64,000 nucleotides of DNA from JAWWOL01 sp033851545 (GTDB lineage: Bacteria; Actinomycetota; Actinomycetes; JAWWOL01): positions 1 to 64,000 of the forward strand of contig JAWWOO010000040.1 in assembly GCA_033851545.1 (NCBI GenBank). Reading direction: 5' to 3'. Positions 51,792 through 60,916 of this stretch are shown here, in pieces (position 1 is the first letter of the stretch; every line of letters starts with the position of its first letter). The notes below the pieces were generated by a model. It did not search any database. It saw nothing but the letters and a program-made list of their open reading frames with translations, and was not told where the DNA came from. Both the position numbers and the translations under genes were made by a program.

Positions 51792-52901
51792 GTGAGCCCC
51801 ACTCGGGCGGCGGGCATCATCACAGACGGTCGAGACTTCATTTGGTCAGATTTCGTGCTCGAGGATCCCCGCGTTGACGAAGTCCTCATCAGGACGGTCT
51901 CCTCCGGCCTGTGCCATACCGACCTTTCCTACGCGGCCCGGCTAACTGGGCCGGCGCTGCTCGGGCATGAGGGGGCCGGCGTCGTCGAGAGGGTCGGCGC
52001 GGCGGTCACCGCCTTACAACCCGGTGACCGGGTACTGATCTCGTTCGCATCGTGCGGCACGTGCACCAGATGCACGAGCCGCCTACCCAGCTACTGTGAA
52101 CGGTTTGAGGAGTTGAACTTCTTCGGGCACCGCGCCGATGGAACCTCGACCTCGACCTCGCCGGATGGCCGGCCCCTACTCGCCAGCTTCTTTGGCCAGT
52201 CCTCGTTTGGAAGCTACATGCTCGCCAACGCGAGGCAAGTTGTCCGCGTGCCCGACATGGTTCCCGATGAGAGCTTCCGGATCATGGGGCCACTGGGGTG
52301 CGCCGTTCAGACAGGCGTCGGCGCCGTTATCAACGCGCTACGCCCGCCCGCGGGTTCGCGGATCGCGATCGCAGGTGCCGGCGGCGTTGGGCTGAGCGTC
52401 CTTCTTGGGGCGATGCTCGTCGATCTCGAATCGGTCACGGTGGTAGATCTCAACGACGATCGGCTGATGCTTGCATCCGAGCTCGGCGCAACCGGAGTGC
52501 TCCGTGGAGACGATCCGGATCTCGTCGATAAACTCCGGTCGGAGAGTCGGAACGGAATCGACTTTGTCATCGACACAACGGGCGTGATGGCCCTAGTTCG
52601 CACTCTCGCGGCCGCCACCCATACGCGCGGCGTGGTGGGTCTGATCGGCGGATCTCCGCCAGGGACTGAGCTGGTGCTCGACCACAATGCAATGCTCCTA
52701 GGCCGAACGTTGAGGGGCATTATCGAGGGCGACGCCGATCCACAACAGTTCGTTCCAGAACTCATCGACTACCACATGTCCGGGCGGCTGCCCTTTGAGC
52801 GCCTCGTCACGCGATATGACGCCCAGAACTTCTCACAGGCGATCATTGACACGCGATCCGGAGCGGCAATAAAGCCGGTCTTTGACTTCTCTGTAGTGTA
52901 A
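51792..52901 (+). CDS. Zn-dependent alcohol dehydrogenase, aryl-alcohol type
   Basis: A 369-residue MDR alcohol dehydrogenase with GTG start. Catalytic Zn ligands are Cys in SSGLCHTDLSY, His in LGHEGAGVVE and Cys in MGPLGCAVQTGVGA; structural Zn Cys are CGTCTRCTSRLPSYC. The NAD site is IAIAGAGGVGLSVLLGAML with VVDLNDDR. The GPLGCAVQTG segment and length fit benzyl/aryl-alcohol dehydrogenases. It follows the aldehyde dehydrogenase (100-bp gap) and precedes the P450 by 26 bp. It would oxidise the alcohol formed by the P450 or released by the esterase. Confidence 0.88.
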   Translation: MSPTRAAGIITDGRDFIWSDFVLEDPRVDEVLIRTVSSGLCHTDLSYAARLTGPALLGHEGAGVVERVGAAVTALQPGDRVLISFASCGTCTRCTSRLPSYCERFEELNFFGHRADGTSTSTSPDGRPLLASFFGQSSFGSYMLANARQVVRVPDMVPDESFRIMGPLGCAVQTGVGAVINALRPPAGSRIAIAGAGGVGLSVLLGAMLVDLESVTVVDLNDDRLMLASELGATGVLRGDDPDLVDKLRSESRNGIDFVIDTTGVMALVRTLAAATHTRGVVGLIGGSPPGTELVLDHNAMLLGRTLRGIIEGDADPQQFVPELIDYHMSGRLPFERLVTRYDAQNFSQAIIDTRSGAAIKPVFDFSVV

Positions 52902-52927
52902 CCGATCAACCGAAAGGAGGAGAGCTC

Positions 52928-54199
52928 ATGACGCTGAACTTCACAACCGAGCATCCCATCACCACTGACAAGGACCTTTCGAGTGCTCGATTCTGGGAGC
53001 AGACCTTCGAGGAGCGGGAGAAGACCTTTCGCTGGCTTCGTGAAAACGAGCCGGTCAGCTGGCATCCGCCGCTCGAGACCGAGGATCTCCCTCCCGAGGT
53101 GCACGGCGAGAAAGGCTTCTGGGCCATCACCCTGGCCGAGGACATCACGCGCGTAAGTCAAAATCACGAGGACTTCAGTTCAGAGCGCGGCGATGTCACG
53201 CTGCGACCGCTCTACCAATTTCAAAGAGATCAAGCTCCGACGTTCTTGATCATGGACCCGCCCCGCCACACCGCCTATCGCCGGATCATCAGCGCAGCGT
53301 TCACCCCGAAGGGCGTCGCAAGGCTGAACTCGCAGATTGTCGAGCGCGCCGGGGAGATCGTCGGTCGCGTCGTTGGCGCCGGGGACATCGACTTCGTGCG
53401 CGAGGTATCCGCAAAACTGCCGATGCTGACGATTGCCGACATGGTCGGTGTCCCGGAAAGCCTAATACACGCTTTCGCAGAGGCCGGTGACAACTGGATC
53501 AGCATCGGCGATGCTGAAGTCAGGACGCCTGGTGTGTCGGTGGAGGAATTCGCGATGCAACAGCTGGCAGCCATTCAGCAGATCGGGGTCGAGACAGTTA
53601 ATCTTCGACGAGCCCATCCCGCAGATGACCTCGCGACTGCGCTCGCTCAGGCCGAGCTCAACGGCAGAAGGCTCAGCGACGATGACATCGGTGCGATGAT
53701 GTTGCTGCTCAGTGTTGCAGGCAACGACACCACCAAGCAGACGACGACTCGAACCGTCGTCGCACTCGACAGGAACCGCGACCAACGAGCGTGGCTCACC
53801 GAAGACTTTGACAGTCGAATCGGGGCGTCAATCGAAGAGTTCATCCGGCACGCTTGCCCGGTCATTGAATTCGCGCGTACGGCCACGCACGACACCGAAC
53901 TCCGAGGCGTGCCAATCTCCGAAGGCGACAAGGTCGCCATGTTCTATTGCTCAGGCAATAGGGACGAGTCGATCTTCCCCGATTCCGGCAAGTTCGACCT
54001 TTCTCGGCCCCGGACGCCGCACGTCGGTTTCGGGGGAGGAGGCATCCACTTCTGTCTCGGCAACGGGGTCGCCAAGGCCCAGCTGCGCGCTCTGTTCAAC
54101 GAGATCCTGACCAAGCTGGCGCACATCGAGGTTGGCGAGCCGGAGAACCTCAACAGCGAGTTTATCAACGGAGTCAAACGACTCCCAGTGCGCGTGTAG
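52928..54199 (+). CDS. Cytochrome P450
   Basis: A 423-residue soluble P450 behind a strong AAAGGAGGAGAG. The I-helix AGNDTTKQT holds the oxygen-activating acid/Thr pair, EEFIR in the K-helix region gives ExxR, and HVGFGGGGIHFCLGNGVAKAQL holds the heme Cys at residue 376. It has PPRHTAYRRIISAAFTP in the C-helix. Its arrangement with ferredoxin and reductase genes makes a class I bacterial system. The substrate is unknown; the dehydrogenases upstream suggest a methyl or methylene hydroxylation that is oxidised further. Confidence 0.94.
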   Translation: MTLNFTTEHPITTDKDLSSARFWEQTFEEREKTFRWLRENEPVSWHPPLETEDLPPEVHGEKGFWAITLAEDITRVSQNHEDFSSERGDVTLRPLYQFQRDQAPTFLIMDPPRHTAYRRIISAAFTPKGVARLNSQIVERAGEIVGRVVGAGDIDFVREVSAKLPMLTIADMVGVPESLIHAFAEAGDNWISIGDAEVRTPGVSVEEFAMQQLAAIQQIGVETVNLRRAHPADDLATALAQAELNGRRLSDDDIGAMMLLLSVAGNDTTKQTTTRTVVALDRNRDQRAWLTEDFDSRIGASIEEFIRHACPVIEFARTATHDTELRGVPISEGDKVAMFYCSGNRDESIFPDSGKFDLSRPRTPHVGFGGGGIHFCLGNGVAKAQLRALFNEILTKLAHIEVGEPENLNSEFINGVKRLPVRV

Positions 54200-54250
54200 T
54201 AGAGATGAGATGCAAGCACTCCACGCGTGGACCAGATAGGTAATCGGGAC

Positions 54251-54460
54251 ATGACAAACATGAAGATCATTGTTGATCGCGACCGATGCACAGGCATCGG
54301 GATATGCGAATCGATCTCGGAGACTCGCTTCGAGGTCGGGGACGACGGGGGCATGCTCCTCCTGCGAGACGACGTCCCTGACGGCGACCGAGAAGAGGTG
54401 GAGCTTGCGGTCCGTTCCTGTCCGGCACTCGCCCTCTCTCTCCAGGTGGTTGACGAATAG
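54251..54460 (+). CDS. 3Fe-4S ferredoxin
   Basis: A 69-residue ferredoxin; ATG 54251 chosen, GTG 54227 and ATG 54260 are alternatives. DRDRCTGIGICESIS gives two cluster Cys (C-x5-C) and RSCPALALSL gives the third with its Pro. The residue between the first two Cys that would bind a fourth iron is not Cys, so a 3Fe-4S cluster is expected. It carries electrons from the reductase to the P450. It lies 51 bp after the P450 and directly abuts the reductase start. Confidence 0.92.
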   Translation: MTNMKIIVDRDRCTGIGICESISETRFEVGDDGGMLLLRDDVPDGDREEVELAVRSCPALALSLQVVDE

Positions 54461-55717
54461 GTGACCCTCTATGGTGGCGAGTCGCCTGCAACTGGAGCCG
54501 AATCGCCTGGATTCGTGGTCGTCGGCGCCTCCCTAGCAGGACTTCGAGCGGTTGAAGCCGCCCGACGCGGAGGGTATACGGGCTCCATACTCCTGGTTGG
54601 TCAGGAGAGTCACCTCCCCTACGACCGCCCCCCACTGTCCAAGGCCTTCCTGGCGGACAAGGCGGAGCCGCAGTACTACCTGACCGAGCAGCAGATCCGC
54701 GACGATCTGGACGTCGATCTCCAGCTGGGATCTCCAGCAACCGAGCTGGACCAGGCGAACCATACGGTGACCGTCGGCACACGCCGAATTGAGTACGCCA
54801 AGTTGCTGATCGCTACCGGCGCGGCGCCTCGACTTCTCGCTCACCTCCCGGTATTGCCCGGGATATTCGCCCTGCGCACCCTCGAACAAGCCGCAGCGAT
54901 TCGCGACGCGATGGATGGCACGAGTCGTGTGCTGGTGGTGGGCGCGGGCTTCATAGGCTCCGAAATTGCGTCCTCGGCACGCTCGATGGGCGCCTCGGTC
55001 ACGATGGTGGAGGCCGCATCCGTTCCGCTTGTGCGGGCGGTCGGGGAGGTTGTCGGGCGCGCAATCTCCGGTCTGCACGAAAGAAACGGGACGCGGTTGC
55101 TGTGTGATGTGCAGGTGGAGAAGGTTCTGGGCGCGGATCATGTTGAGGCGGTTCGCCTGAGCACGGGGGAGCTTCTCGAAATCGATGTGATCGTCGTCGG
55201 AATCGGCGCTGCGCCCGCCACGGCCTGGCTCGAGTCTTCGGGCATAGCGCTCAATCCTGCAGACGGGGGCGTCGTGTGTGACCGCTTCCTGCGCACGTCG
55301 CTTCCGGACGTTTACGCGGCCGGCGATGTCGCGCACTGGTCCAACCTCTTGATGGACTCCGAGATGCGCTTGGAGAATTGGACCAGCGCAGCCGAACAGG
55401 GCGTACAGGCTGCGGTCAATGCGCTCTTTCCGGATCGGGCGGTTCCCCACGAGACTGTTCCGTACTTCTGGAGCGACTGGTACGGGAGTCGGATTCAACT
55501 TGTGGGAACGGCGATCGCCGAAAGTGTGGCCTTTGTTTCGGGCGGTCCCGACGACGACAGATTCGTGGCGCTGTACCGTAACGGTGACCGGTTGGTCGGC
55601 GCGGCAACGCTCAATGAACAGCGGAAGATCATGAAGTATCGACGGCTGATATCGAGACGTGGCACGTGGGATGAGGCATTGGCGTTGTTCGCGAGTGAGC
55701 CGGTCGCCGACCCGTAG
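54461..55717 (+). CDS. NAD(P)H-dependent ferredoxin reductase
   Basis: A 418-residue FAD protein with GTG start immediately after the ferredoxin stop. FVVVGASLAGLRAVEAARRGG (FAD), ESHLPYDRPPLSKAFL, LLIATGAAPR, VLVVGAGFIGSEIASSARSMG (NAD), VIVVGIGAAPATAWLE and DVYAAGDVAHW (FAD) match the rubredoxin/putidaredoxin reductase-like family; PYFWSDWYGSRIQLVG is its C-terminal domain signature. It completes the P450 electron chain. Gene order P450-ferredoxin-reductase is fully consistent. Confidence 0.94.
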   Translation: MTLYGGESPATGAESPGFVVVGASLAGLRAVEAARRGGYTGSILLVGQESHLPYDRPPLSKAFLADKAEPQYYLTEQQIRDDLDVDLQLGSPATELDQANHTVTVGTRRIEYAKLLIATGAAPRLLAHLPVLPGIFALRTLEQAAAIRDAMDGTSRVLVVGAGFIGSEIASSARSMGASVTMVEAASVPLVRAVGEVVGRAISGLHERNGTRLLCDVQVEKVLGADHVEAVRLSTGELLEIDVIVVGIGAAPATAWLESSGIALNPADGGVVCDRFLRTSLPDVYAAGDVAHWSNLLMDSEMRLENWTSAAEQGVQAAVNALFPDRAVPHETVPYFWSDWYGSRIQLVGTAIAESVAFVSGGPDDDRFVALYRNGDRLVGAATLNEQRKIMKYRRLISRRGTWDEALALFASEPVADP

Positions 55718-55894
55718 ATAGGTGGGCGTCTCGGCCGCAGGCCCAGCTGGACCGGTTGCGCCTCCGGACCTCACAAGCCGGCCAACGCAGCGTGAGTCCT
55801 TCGGTGACGGTCCCGACGCGCCGTCGGCGATTGGCCGGGTCACGCTGACCTGGCCTCGTTGTCGCTTCGTACCCAAATGACCGAGATGTTCGCG

Positions 55895-56761
55895 TCATCT
55901 CATGCTGTCGGGATGCGCGACGCCCTCTGACGATGCGAGGACGCGCGCGGCCCGGTCGAGCACGGGTGCGTCGATCATGTGCCCACCGACGCCCGAGGCC
56001 GCGCTCTCGCTAGCACCTGGGGCACTTAGGACCTCTCGGGCCCACGCCAACTCCTCGTCGGTGGGACGGAAGGCCTGCTCGACCGCAGCGAGCTGAGCCG
56101 GATGGATGCAGAGCTTCGCACCGAACCCGAGCGCACGGGCATAGCGCGCGTCGGCGACCACGGCGTCGAGGTCAAGGTAGGCAGTCGTCACGCCGTCAAT
56201 CGGAGCCGGCTTCCTGGCGGCACGGCTCGCCAGCACGAGGGTGGTTCGCGCCAGCAGCAACGCGTCAGGCGTGTGGTCCGAGTTGACGTCGTACGCGTAG
56301 TCGATCGAGCCGAACGCAAGCTGGTCGATGGCGGCGCTCGATGCCAAGTCGTGCGCTCGGAGAATCCCGCGAGCAGACTCTACGAGCGCGATTACTCCTC
56401 GTTGCCTGCCCCCTGCCCTCAACCCCCCGGCCAGCTGCTCGATCACTGCGGGATTCTCGGCCTTCGGGATGATCAGTCCGCGCAGGCCCGGCGACGCGAC
56501 CATCGCGCTGACATCGGACCGATGCCACTCAGTATCCGTTGCGTTGACCCGGACCCAGGCCGATCCGCCGGTGCTCAGCCACTGCACGACGGCATTGCGT
56601 GCGTCGACCTTGTGCGCCGGCCCCACCGCGTCCTCGAGGTCGCAGATCACCTCGTGGGCGATGCTGGCTGACGCCTTCCTGAATCGCTCCGGTCGGTCAC
56701 CCGGGACGAAGAGCCAGGTACGAGGGGCGGGCTGCTCGCGCCCGGCAGAGCTGTTGGTCAC
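55895..56761 (-). CDS. HpcH/HpaI-family CitE-like lyase, probable citramalyl-CoA lyase
   Basis: A 288-residue lyase with GTG start overlapping the fumarase stop (GTGA). LFVPGDRPERFRKA, VICDLEDAVGPAHKVDAR (metal Asp/Glu), WVRVN, GLIIPKAENP, IALVESARGILRAH (metal Glu), AFGSIDYAYD and GFGAKLCIHPAQLAAVEQAF (CoA site) fit citrate-lyase beta-like proteins. Together with the class I fumarase and CoA-transferase it would split citramalyl-CoA into acetyl-CoA and pyruvate. Malyl-CoA, or an unrelated aldol, is an alternative. No citrate lyase alpha/gamma genes are present, which favours a CoA-ester substrate. Confidence 0.83.
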   Translation of the reverse strand: MTNSSAGREQPAPRTWLFVPGDRPERFRKASASIAHEVICDLEDAVGPAHKVDARNAVVQWLSTGGSAWVRVNATDTEWHRSDVSAMVASPGLRGLIIPKAENPAVIEQLAGGLRAGGRQRGVIALVESARGILRAHDLASSAAIDQLAFGSIDYAYDVNSDHTPDALLLARTTLVLASRAARKPAPIDGVTTAYLDLDAVVADARYARALGFGAKLCIHPAQLAAVEQAFRPTDEELAWAREVLSAPGASESAASGVGGHMIDAPVLDRAARVLASSEGVAHPDSMR

Positions 56762-58455
56762 GCCCGGGGGCCGGGCGGCCCAGCAATCTGAAGCAATGGC
56801 GAGGAGGGCCTGGCGTAGAAGTCGTTGCCTTTGTCGTCGATGATGACGAACGCCGGGAAGTCGGTCACCGTTATCTTCCAGACCGCCTCCATACCCAGGT
56901 TCTCATAGTCGATGACTTCGACGTTGGTGATGCAGTCCTGTGCCAGGCGCGCGGCTGGGCCGCCGATGGAGCCGAGATAGAACCCTCCATACCTTGCACA
57001 GCTGCGCGTTACCGCCCGAGAACGGTTGCCTTTGGCCAGCATGATCAACGACCCGCCTGCTTTTTGGAAGCGCTCGACGTACGGGTCCATGCGTCCAGCG
57101 GTCGTCGGCCCGAACGAGCCGGATGGCCTGCCGGCGGGAGTCTTGGCCGGTCCCGCGTAGTAAACGGGGAGCCGCTTGAGGTAGTCGGGCAATGGGCGCC
57201 CCTTGTCGAGCTGCGCGGCGATCTCGGCGTGCGCCAGATCGCGGGCCACGACGAGGTCGCCGTTCAGTGACAGGCGGGTGCCGACTGGATGTTTTGACAG
57301 CTCGATTCGTATCTCATCCATGGGAGCGGTCAGGTCGATGCGTACGGCCTCTTCAGCGTGGCCCGCTTCGAGCACGTCCGGGAGGAACCGAGCTGGATCG
57401 CGGTCGAGCTTCTCCAGGAACACGCCGCTCGCATCGATGCGGGCTACCGCCTGCCGGTCGGCCGAACAGGACACAGCGATGGCGACAGGGCAGGAGCCGT
57501 TGTGGCGCGGTAGCCGGATGGCGCGGACATCGTGACAGAAATACTTGCCGCCGAACTGCGCACCGATGCCGAGCTGACGAGTGATGTCCCAGATGCTTGC
57601 CTCGAGGGCGGTGTCCCGGTAACCGGCCCCATTGGGGCCGCCGTGGGTCGGCATGGTGTCCAGGTAGCGTGCGGTGGCCAGTTTCGCCGTCTTGAGCGCG
57701 AACTCCGCCGAGGTCCCGCCGATCACGACAGCCAAGTGATACGGGGGGCAAGCAGACGTACCTATCGAGGCGATTTCCTCCGTGAGGAACTCGGTCAGTC
57801 GTCGTTCGTTCAGGAGTGCCTTCGTCTCCTGGTACAGGAAACTCTTGTTCGCGCTGCCGCCACCCTTCGCCATGAACAGGAACTCGTACGAGTTATCTCC
57901 TTCGGCCGTGATCTCGATCTGCGCCGGCAAGTTGGACCCGGTGTTGTGCTCCTCGAACATCGACAGGGGTGACAGTTGCGAATACCGCAGGTTCAGTCGC
58001 TGATAGGCGCGAAAGACACCGCGAGACAGGTGGTCGCTGTCGCGGCCGTCGGTCAGCACGAACCGGCCACGCCGGCCGAAGATGATTGCGGTGCCGGTGT
58101 CCTGGCACATTGGCAGCACGCCACCGGCCGAGACGGCTGCGTTGCGCAACAGGTCCTCGGCCACGTAGCGGTCATTGCGGCTGGCCTCTGGATCGTCCAG
58201 GATGCGCCGCAGCTGTTCGAGGTGTGACGTTCTCAAAAAGTGGGAGATGTCGCCGATCGCGACGTCAGCCAGGCGGGACAGCGTGAGCCCTGGCACCCGC
58301 AGCAACGGGAGCCCGTCGACGTCGACCTGGCGGGGGAGCGGGGCGTCCACTTCGACCATCTCAGAGACGTCGCCGCCGTACGCCAGCATCGGCGCATATA
58401 CGTACGCCGGGTCGTTGTAGGCATCCGCCGACCAGTCGCTGCCGCGCAAGACCAT
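56758..58455 (-). CDS. Class I fumarase family hydratase, possible mesaconase
   Basis: A 565-residue Fe-S hydro-lyase. ATG 58455 is chosen because AGGAGC sits 8 bases upstream; an open frame to 58524 exists. It is a full-length fused alpha-beta class I enzyme: VLPMCQDTGTAIIFG, SIGTSACPPYHLAVVIGG and KYFCHDVRAIRLPRH contain the Fe-S Cys, SFGPTTAGRMDPYVERF and AKGNRSRAVTRSC are the C-terminal active-site parts, and MEAVWKITVTDFPAFVI is the family end. Class I fumarases also hydrate mesaconate to (S)-citramalate. Overlap with the CitE-like lyase favours mesaconate over a plain TCA role. Confidence 0.88.
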   Translation of the reverse strand: MVLRGSDWSADAYNDPAYVYAPMLAYGGDVSEMVEVDAPLPRQVDVDGLPLLRVPGLTLSRLADVAIGDISHFLRTSHLEQLRRILDDPEASRNDRYVAEDLLRNAAVSAGGVLPMCQDTGTAIIFGRRGRFVLTDGRDSDHLSRGVFRAYQRLNLRYSQLSPLSMFEEHNTGSNLPAQIEITAEGDNSYEFLFMAKGGGSANKSFLYQETKALLNERRLTEFLTEEIASIGTSACPPYHLAVVIGGTSAEFALKTAKLATARYLDTMPTHGGPNGAGYRDTALEASIWDITRQLGIGAQFGGKYFCHDVRAIRLPRHNGSCPVAIAVSCSADRQAVARIDASGVFLEKLDRDPARFLPDVLEAGHAEEAVRIDLTAPMDEIRIELSKHPVGTRLSLNGDLVVARDLAHAEIAAQLDKGRPLPDYLKRLPVYYAGPAKTPAGRPSGSFGPTTAGRMDPYVERFQKAGGSLIMLAKGNRSRAVTRSCARYGGFYLGSIGGPAARLAQDCITNVEVIDYENLGMEAVWKITVTDFPAFVIIDDKGNDFYARPSSPLLQIAGPPGPRA

Positions 58456-58561
58456 GATCGTCGCTCCTGTCTGGGTGTCACCCACCATCATCGTGCGCAC
58501 GGCACAGACCCGCGACCGATGCATGATCCGACGCTACCAGGCATTATCCGTTGCCATCGGG

Positions 58562-58579
58562 TATGATGGCCCTATCATC
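58562..58579. promoter_or_regulatory. Dyad in the fumarase/SDR divergent region
   Basis: ATGAT-GGCCCT-ATCAT (58563-58578) is a perfect-arm palindrome. It lies midway between the divergent starts of the hydratase and SDR genes and is a candidate site for the GntR regulator at 62148, which has no nearer obvious site. Only one copy was found. Confidence 0.4.
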
Positions 58580-58679
58580 AGGCTGGCACGCGGCGGCGTC
58601 GTCTCAGCCAAGGATGCGCTGACTTAGGACTGTCAGCGCTCGTGACGGCGGAAAGCCGACGCCACTGGAGGCAGCGCGC

Positions 58680-59441
58680 ATGATTGATCTGTCGGGTAAG
58701 GCGGCCATCGTGACCGGTGGTGCTAGCGGGATCGGTCGAGCAACCGCGATGCGCCTCGCCAGCTGCGGAGCTTCCGTGGTCGTCGCTGACCTTGATGGCG
58801 ACCTGGCCTCCGTCGTTGCCAAGGAAATCGCAGGCGCCGGAGGGACCGCCCTCGCCGTCGAAGTAGACGTGACGTCCGCCGCCGGCGTCGGTGCGATGGC
58901 TGCGTTGGCGGAGGAGCAGTTCGGCCGCGTCGACATCGTGTCGTGCAGCGCCGGCTACACCCATCGCCCGCAAGGGTGCCTTGACTTGGACGAGGCGGCG
59001 TTTGCGCGCACCTTCGACGTCAACGTGAAAGGCGCCTGGCTCAGTGCCCGCGCTGTTGTCCCCGCCCTACGCCGAGCAGGGGGAGGCGCCATCACCATCA
59101 CCGGGTCGGTGATGGGGGAACGGACGCGACCCGGATTCTCCGCCTACGCTCCCAGCAAGGCAGCGGCCAACCACCTTGCCCGCACCTTGGCTCTCGAACT
59201 GGCGGTCGATGCGATCCGCGTCAACGCTGTCGCGCCGGTCGCGACTGAAACTCCCATGTTGCCAAGGTTCCTCGGCCTGGACGACCCGGAGGGTGCGCGC
59301 GAGCGGTTTGTCGCCAGCATCCCCCTGGGACGACTGGCCGAAGCTCAGGACGTCGCCGATGCGATCGCGTTTCTGTCCAGCGATGAGGCGCGGTTCATCA
59401 CCGGTATCGTGCTGCCGATCGACGGCGGCCGCAGCATTTGA
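58680..59441 (+). CDS. Short-chain dehydrogenase/reductase of the C5 module
   Basis: A 253-residue classical SDR. GKAAIVTGGASGIGRATAMRL binds NAD, VVADLDGD suggests NAD over NADP, and ITGSVMGERTRPGFSAYAPSKAAANH has Ser-Tyr-Lys. The usual NNAG is CSAG here. RVNAVAPVATETPM and FITGIVLPIDGGRSI are family-typical. It is followed 44 bp later by an aldehyde dehydrogenase, so the pair could carry a primary alcohol to an acid. Divergent from the fumarase-lyase operon. Substrate unknown. Confidence 0.87.
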   Translation: MIDLSGKAAIVTGGASGIGRATAMRLASCGASVVVADLDGDLASVVAKEIAGAGGTALAVEVDVTSAAGVGAMAALAEEQFGRVDIVSCSAGYTHRPQGCLDLDEAAFARTFDVNVKGAWLSARAVVPALRRAGGGAITITGSVMGERTRPGFSAYAPSKAAANHLARTLALELAVDAIRVNAVAPVATETPMLPRFLGLDDPEGARERFVASIPLGRLAEAQDVADAIAFLSSDEARFITGIVLPIDGGRSI

Positions 59442-59485
59442 GTTCGAGACGATCAGACCGAGCTCCGGACGACAAGAGGAGAAGC

Positions 59486-60916
59486 GTGGAAACCATCCCC
59501 TGCCTTATCGATGGCAAGGACGTCGAGCTGGCCGATAGCTTTGACAAGCTCGACCCATCCACGGGAGAGCCGTTGGCGAGGGTGTCCCGCGGCGGTGCGG
59601 ATGAGGTCGACGCTGCTGTCGCGGCAGCCCAGGCGGCGTTCCTGCAGAGTCGCGAACTCGGACCAACCTGGCGCAGTCAGGTGCTCATCCGTCTCGCGGC
59701 GCTCATCCGCCGAGACGGCGATCGTCTGGCGGTGCTCGAGTGCCACGACGTAGGCAAGCCGCTTCGCCAAGCGCGGGCTGATGTCGAGGCCACCGCGCGA
59801 TACTTCGAGTTCTACGGCGGTGTACTACAGGCCTTGCACGGGGACACGCTGCCCCAGCCGGGCGGGACGCTGGCCTTCACGCGGCGGGAGCCGTTCGGCG
59901 TGACCGGGCACATCACGCCCTGGAACTACCCCCTGCAGATGATGGCCCGGACGCTGGCGCCGTCGCTGGCCGCCGGCAACTGCACGGTGCTGAAGCCTGC
60001 TGAGGACACGCCCTCCACGGCCATACAGATAGCCCGACTCGCGCTCGAGGCTGGACTGCTGCCAGGGATGATCAACATTGTCAACGGCCTTGGCACGGAG
60101 GCGGGGGCTGCCCTGTCCTCCCATCCGGGGATCGGGCATCTCTCGTTCACGGGCTCGCGGCCGGTCGGCACGGCGATAGCGAAGGCGGCAGCTGAGAATG
60201 TGACACCGGTGGTGCTCGAGCTCGGCGGGAAAAGTCCCAACCTGGTGTTCGCCGACGCCGATCTCGATCTCGCGACACCCAAGATCGTCACTGCCATCAC
60301 TCAGAACGCTGGGCAGACCTGCTCCGCAGGCTCTCGGCTGCTCGTCCATGAGTCAGTACACGCCGAGCTCGTCGCACGGATCAAGAGCGCGTTCGAGAGC
60401 ATGAGGATCGGTCCCGGCATCAGCGATCCGGATATCGGCGCGATCATCAACCGCAAGCAACGTGACCGCATCGCTGAGATGGTTGGCTCGGCCGGGTCCG
60501 AAGCCAAAATCGTCACCGGCGGTCGCATCCCCGTAGCTGCTGACCTCGGTGACGGGTTCTACTACGCGCCCACGTTGCTGGACGACGTCGCACCGGAGTC
60601 CCGTCTCGGTCAGGAGGAGGTCTTTGGGCCTGTGCTGTCTGTCAGTTCTTTTGACACCGAATCGGAGGCCGTCGCGCTGGCCAACGGGACGGACTACGGC
60701 CTCGTCGCCGCTCTGTGGACCCGCGATCTTGGTCGAGCGCACCGGCTCGCCGAGCAAGTGATCGCAGGACAGGTCTTCGTCAACACGTACGGCGCCGGAG
60801 GAGGGGTGGACCTCCCCTTTGGCGGCTGGCGCGGTAGCGGCTACGGGCGCGAGAAGGGCTTCGAAGGCATGCTCGGCTACACGCAGACGAAGACCGTCGT
60901 GATCGGGTTCGGATGA
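59486..60916 (+). CDS. Aldehyde dehydrogenase of the C5 module
   Basis: A 476-residue ALDH; GTG 59486 chosen for the AAGAGGAGAAGC ribosome binding site and a normal N-terminus (METIPCLIDGKDVELA). ITPWNYPLQMMARTLAPSLAAGNCTVLKPAEDTP, LSFTGSRPVGTAIAKAAAEN, VVLELGGKSPNLVFADAD (Glu base), ITQNAGQTCSAGSRLLVH (Cys279) and EEVFGPVLSVSSFD, VDLPFGGWRGSGYGREKG are all standard. It fits the betaine/gamma-aminobutyraldehyde-type ALDH group. Its end overlaps the CoA-transferase start by 4 bp, so the acid it makes may be activated directly by that enzyme. Confidence 0.9.
   Translation: METIPCLIDGKDVELADSFDKLDPSTGEPLARVSRGGADEVDAAVAAAQAAFLQSRELGPTWRSQVLIRLAALIRRDGDRLAVLECHDVGKPLRQARADVEATARYFEFYGGVLQALHGDTLPQPGGTLAFTRREPFGVTGHITPWNYPLQMMARTLAPSLAAGNCTVLKPAEDTPSTAIQIARLALEAGLLPGMINIVNGLGTEAGAALSSHPGIGHLSFTGSRPVGTAIAKAAAENVTPVVLELGGKSPNLVFADADLDLATPKIVTAITQNAGQTCSAGSRLLVHESVHAELVARIKSAFESMRIGPGISDPDIGAIINRKQRDRIAEMVGSAGSEAKIVTGGRIPVAADLGDGFYYAPTLLDDVAPESRLGQEEVFGPVLSVSSFDTESEAVALANGTDYGLVAALWTRDLGRAHRLAEQVIAGQVFVNTYGAGGGVDLPFGGWRGSGYGREKGFEGMLGYTQTKTVVIGFG

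Noticed and set aside
56758..58455. Calling the class I fumarase a TCA-cycle fumarase.
   Set aside because: Possible by family, but the overlap with a CitE-like lyase and the nearby CoA-transferase make a C5 role more likely; gene symbol left blank.
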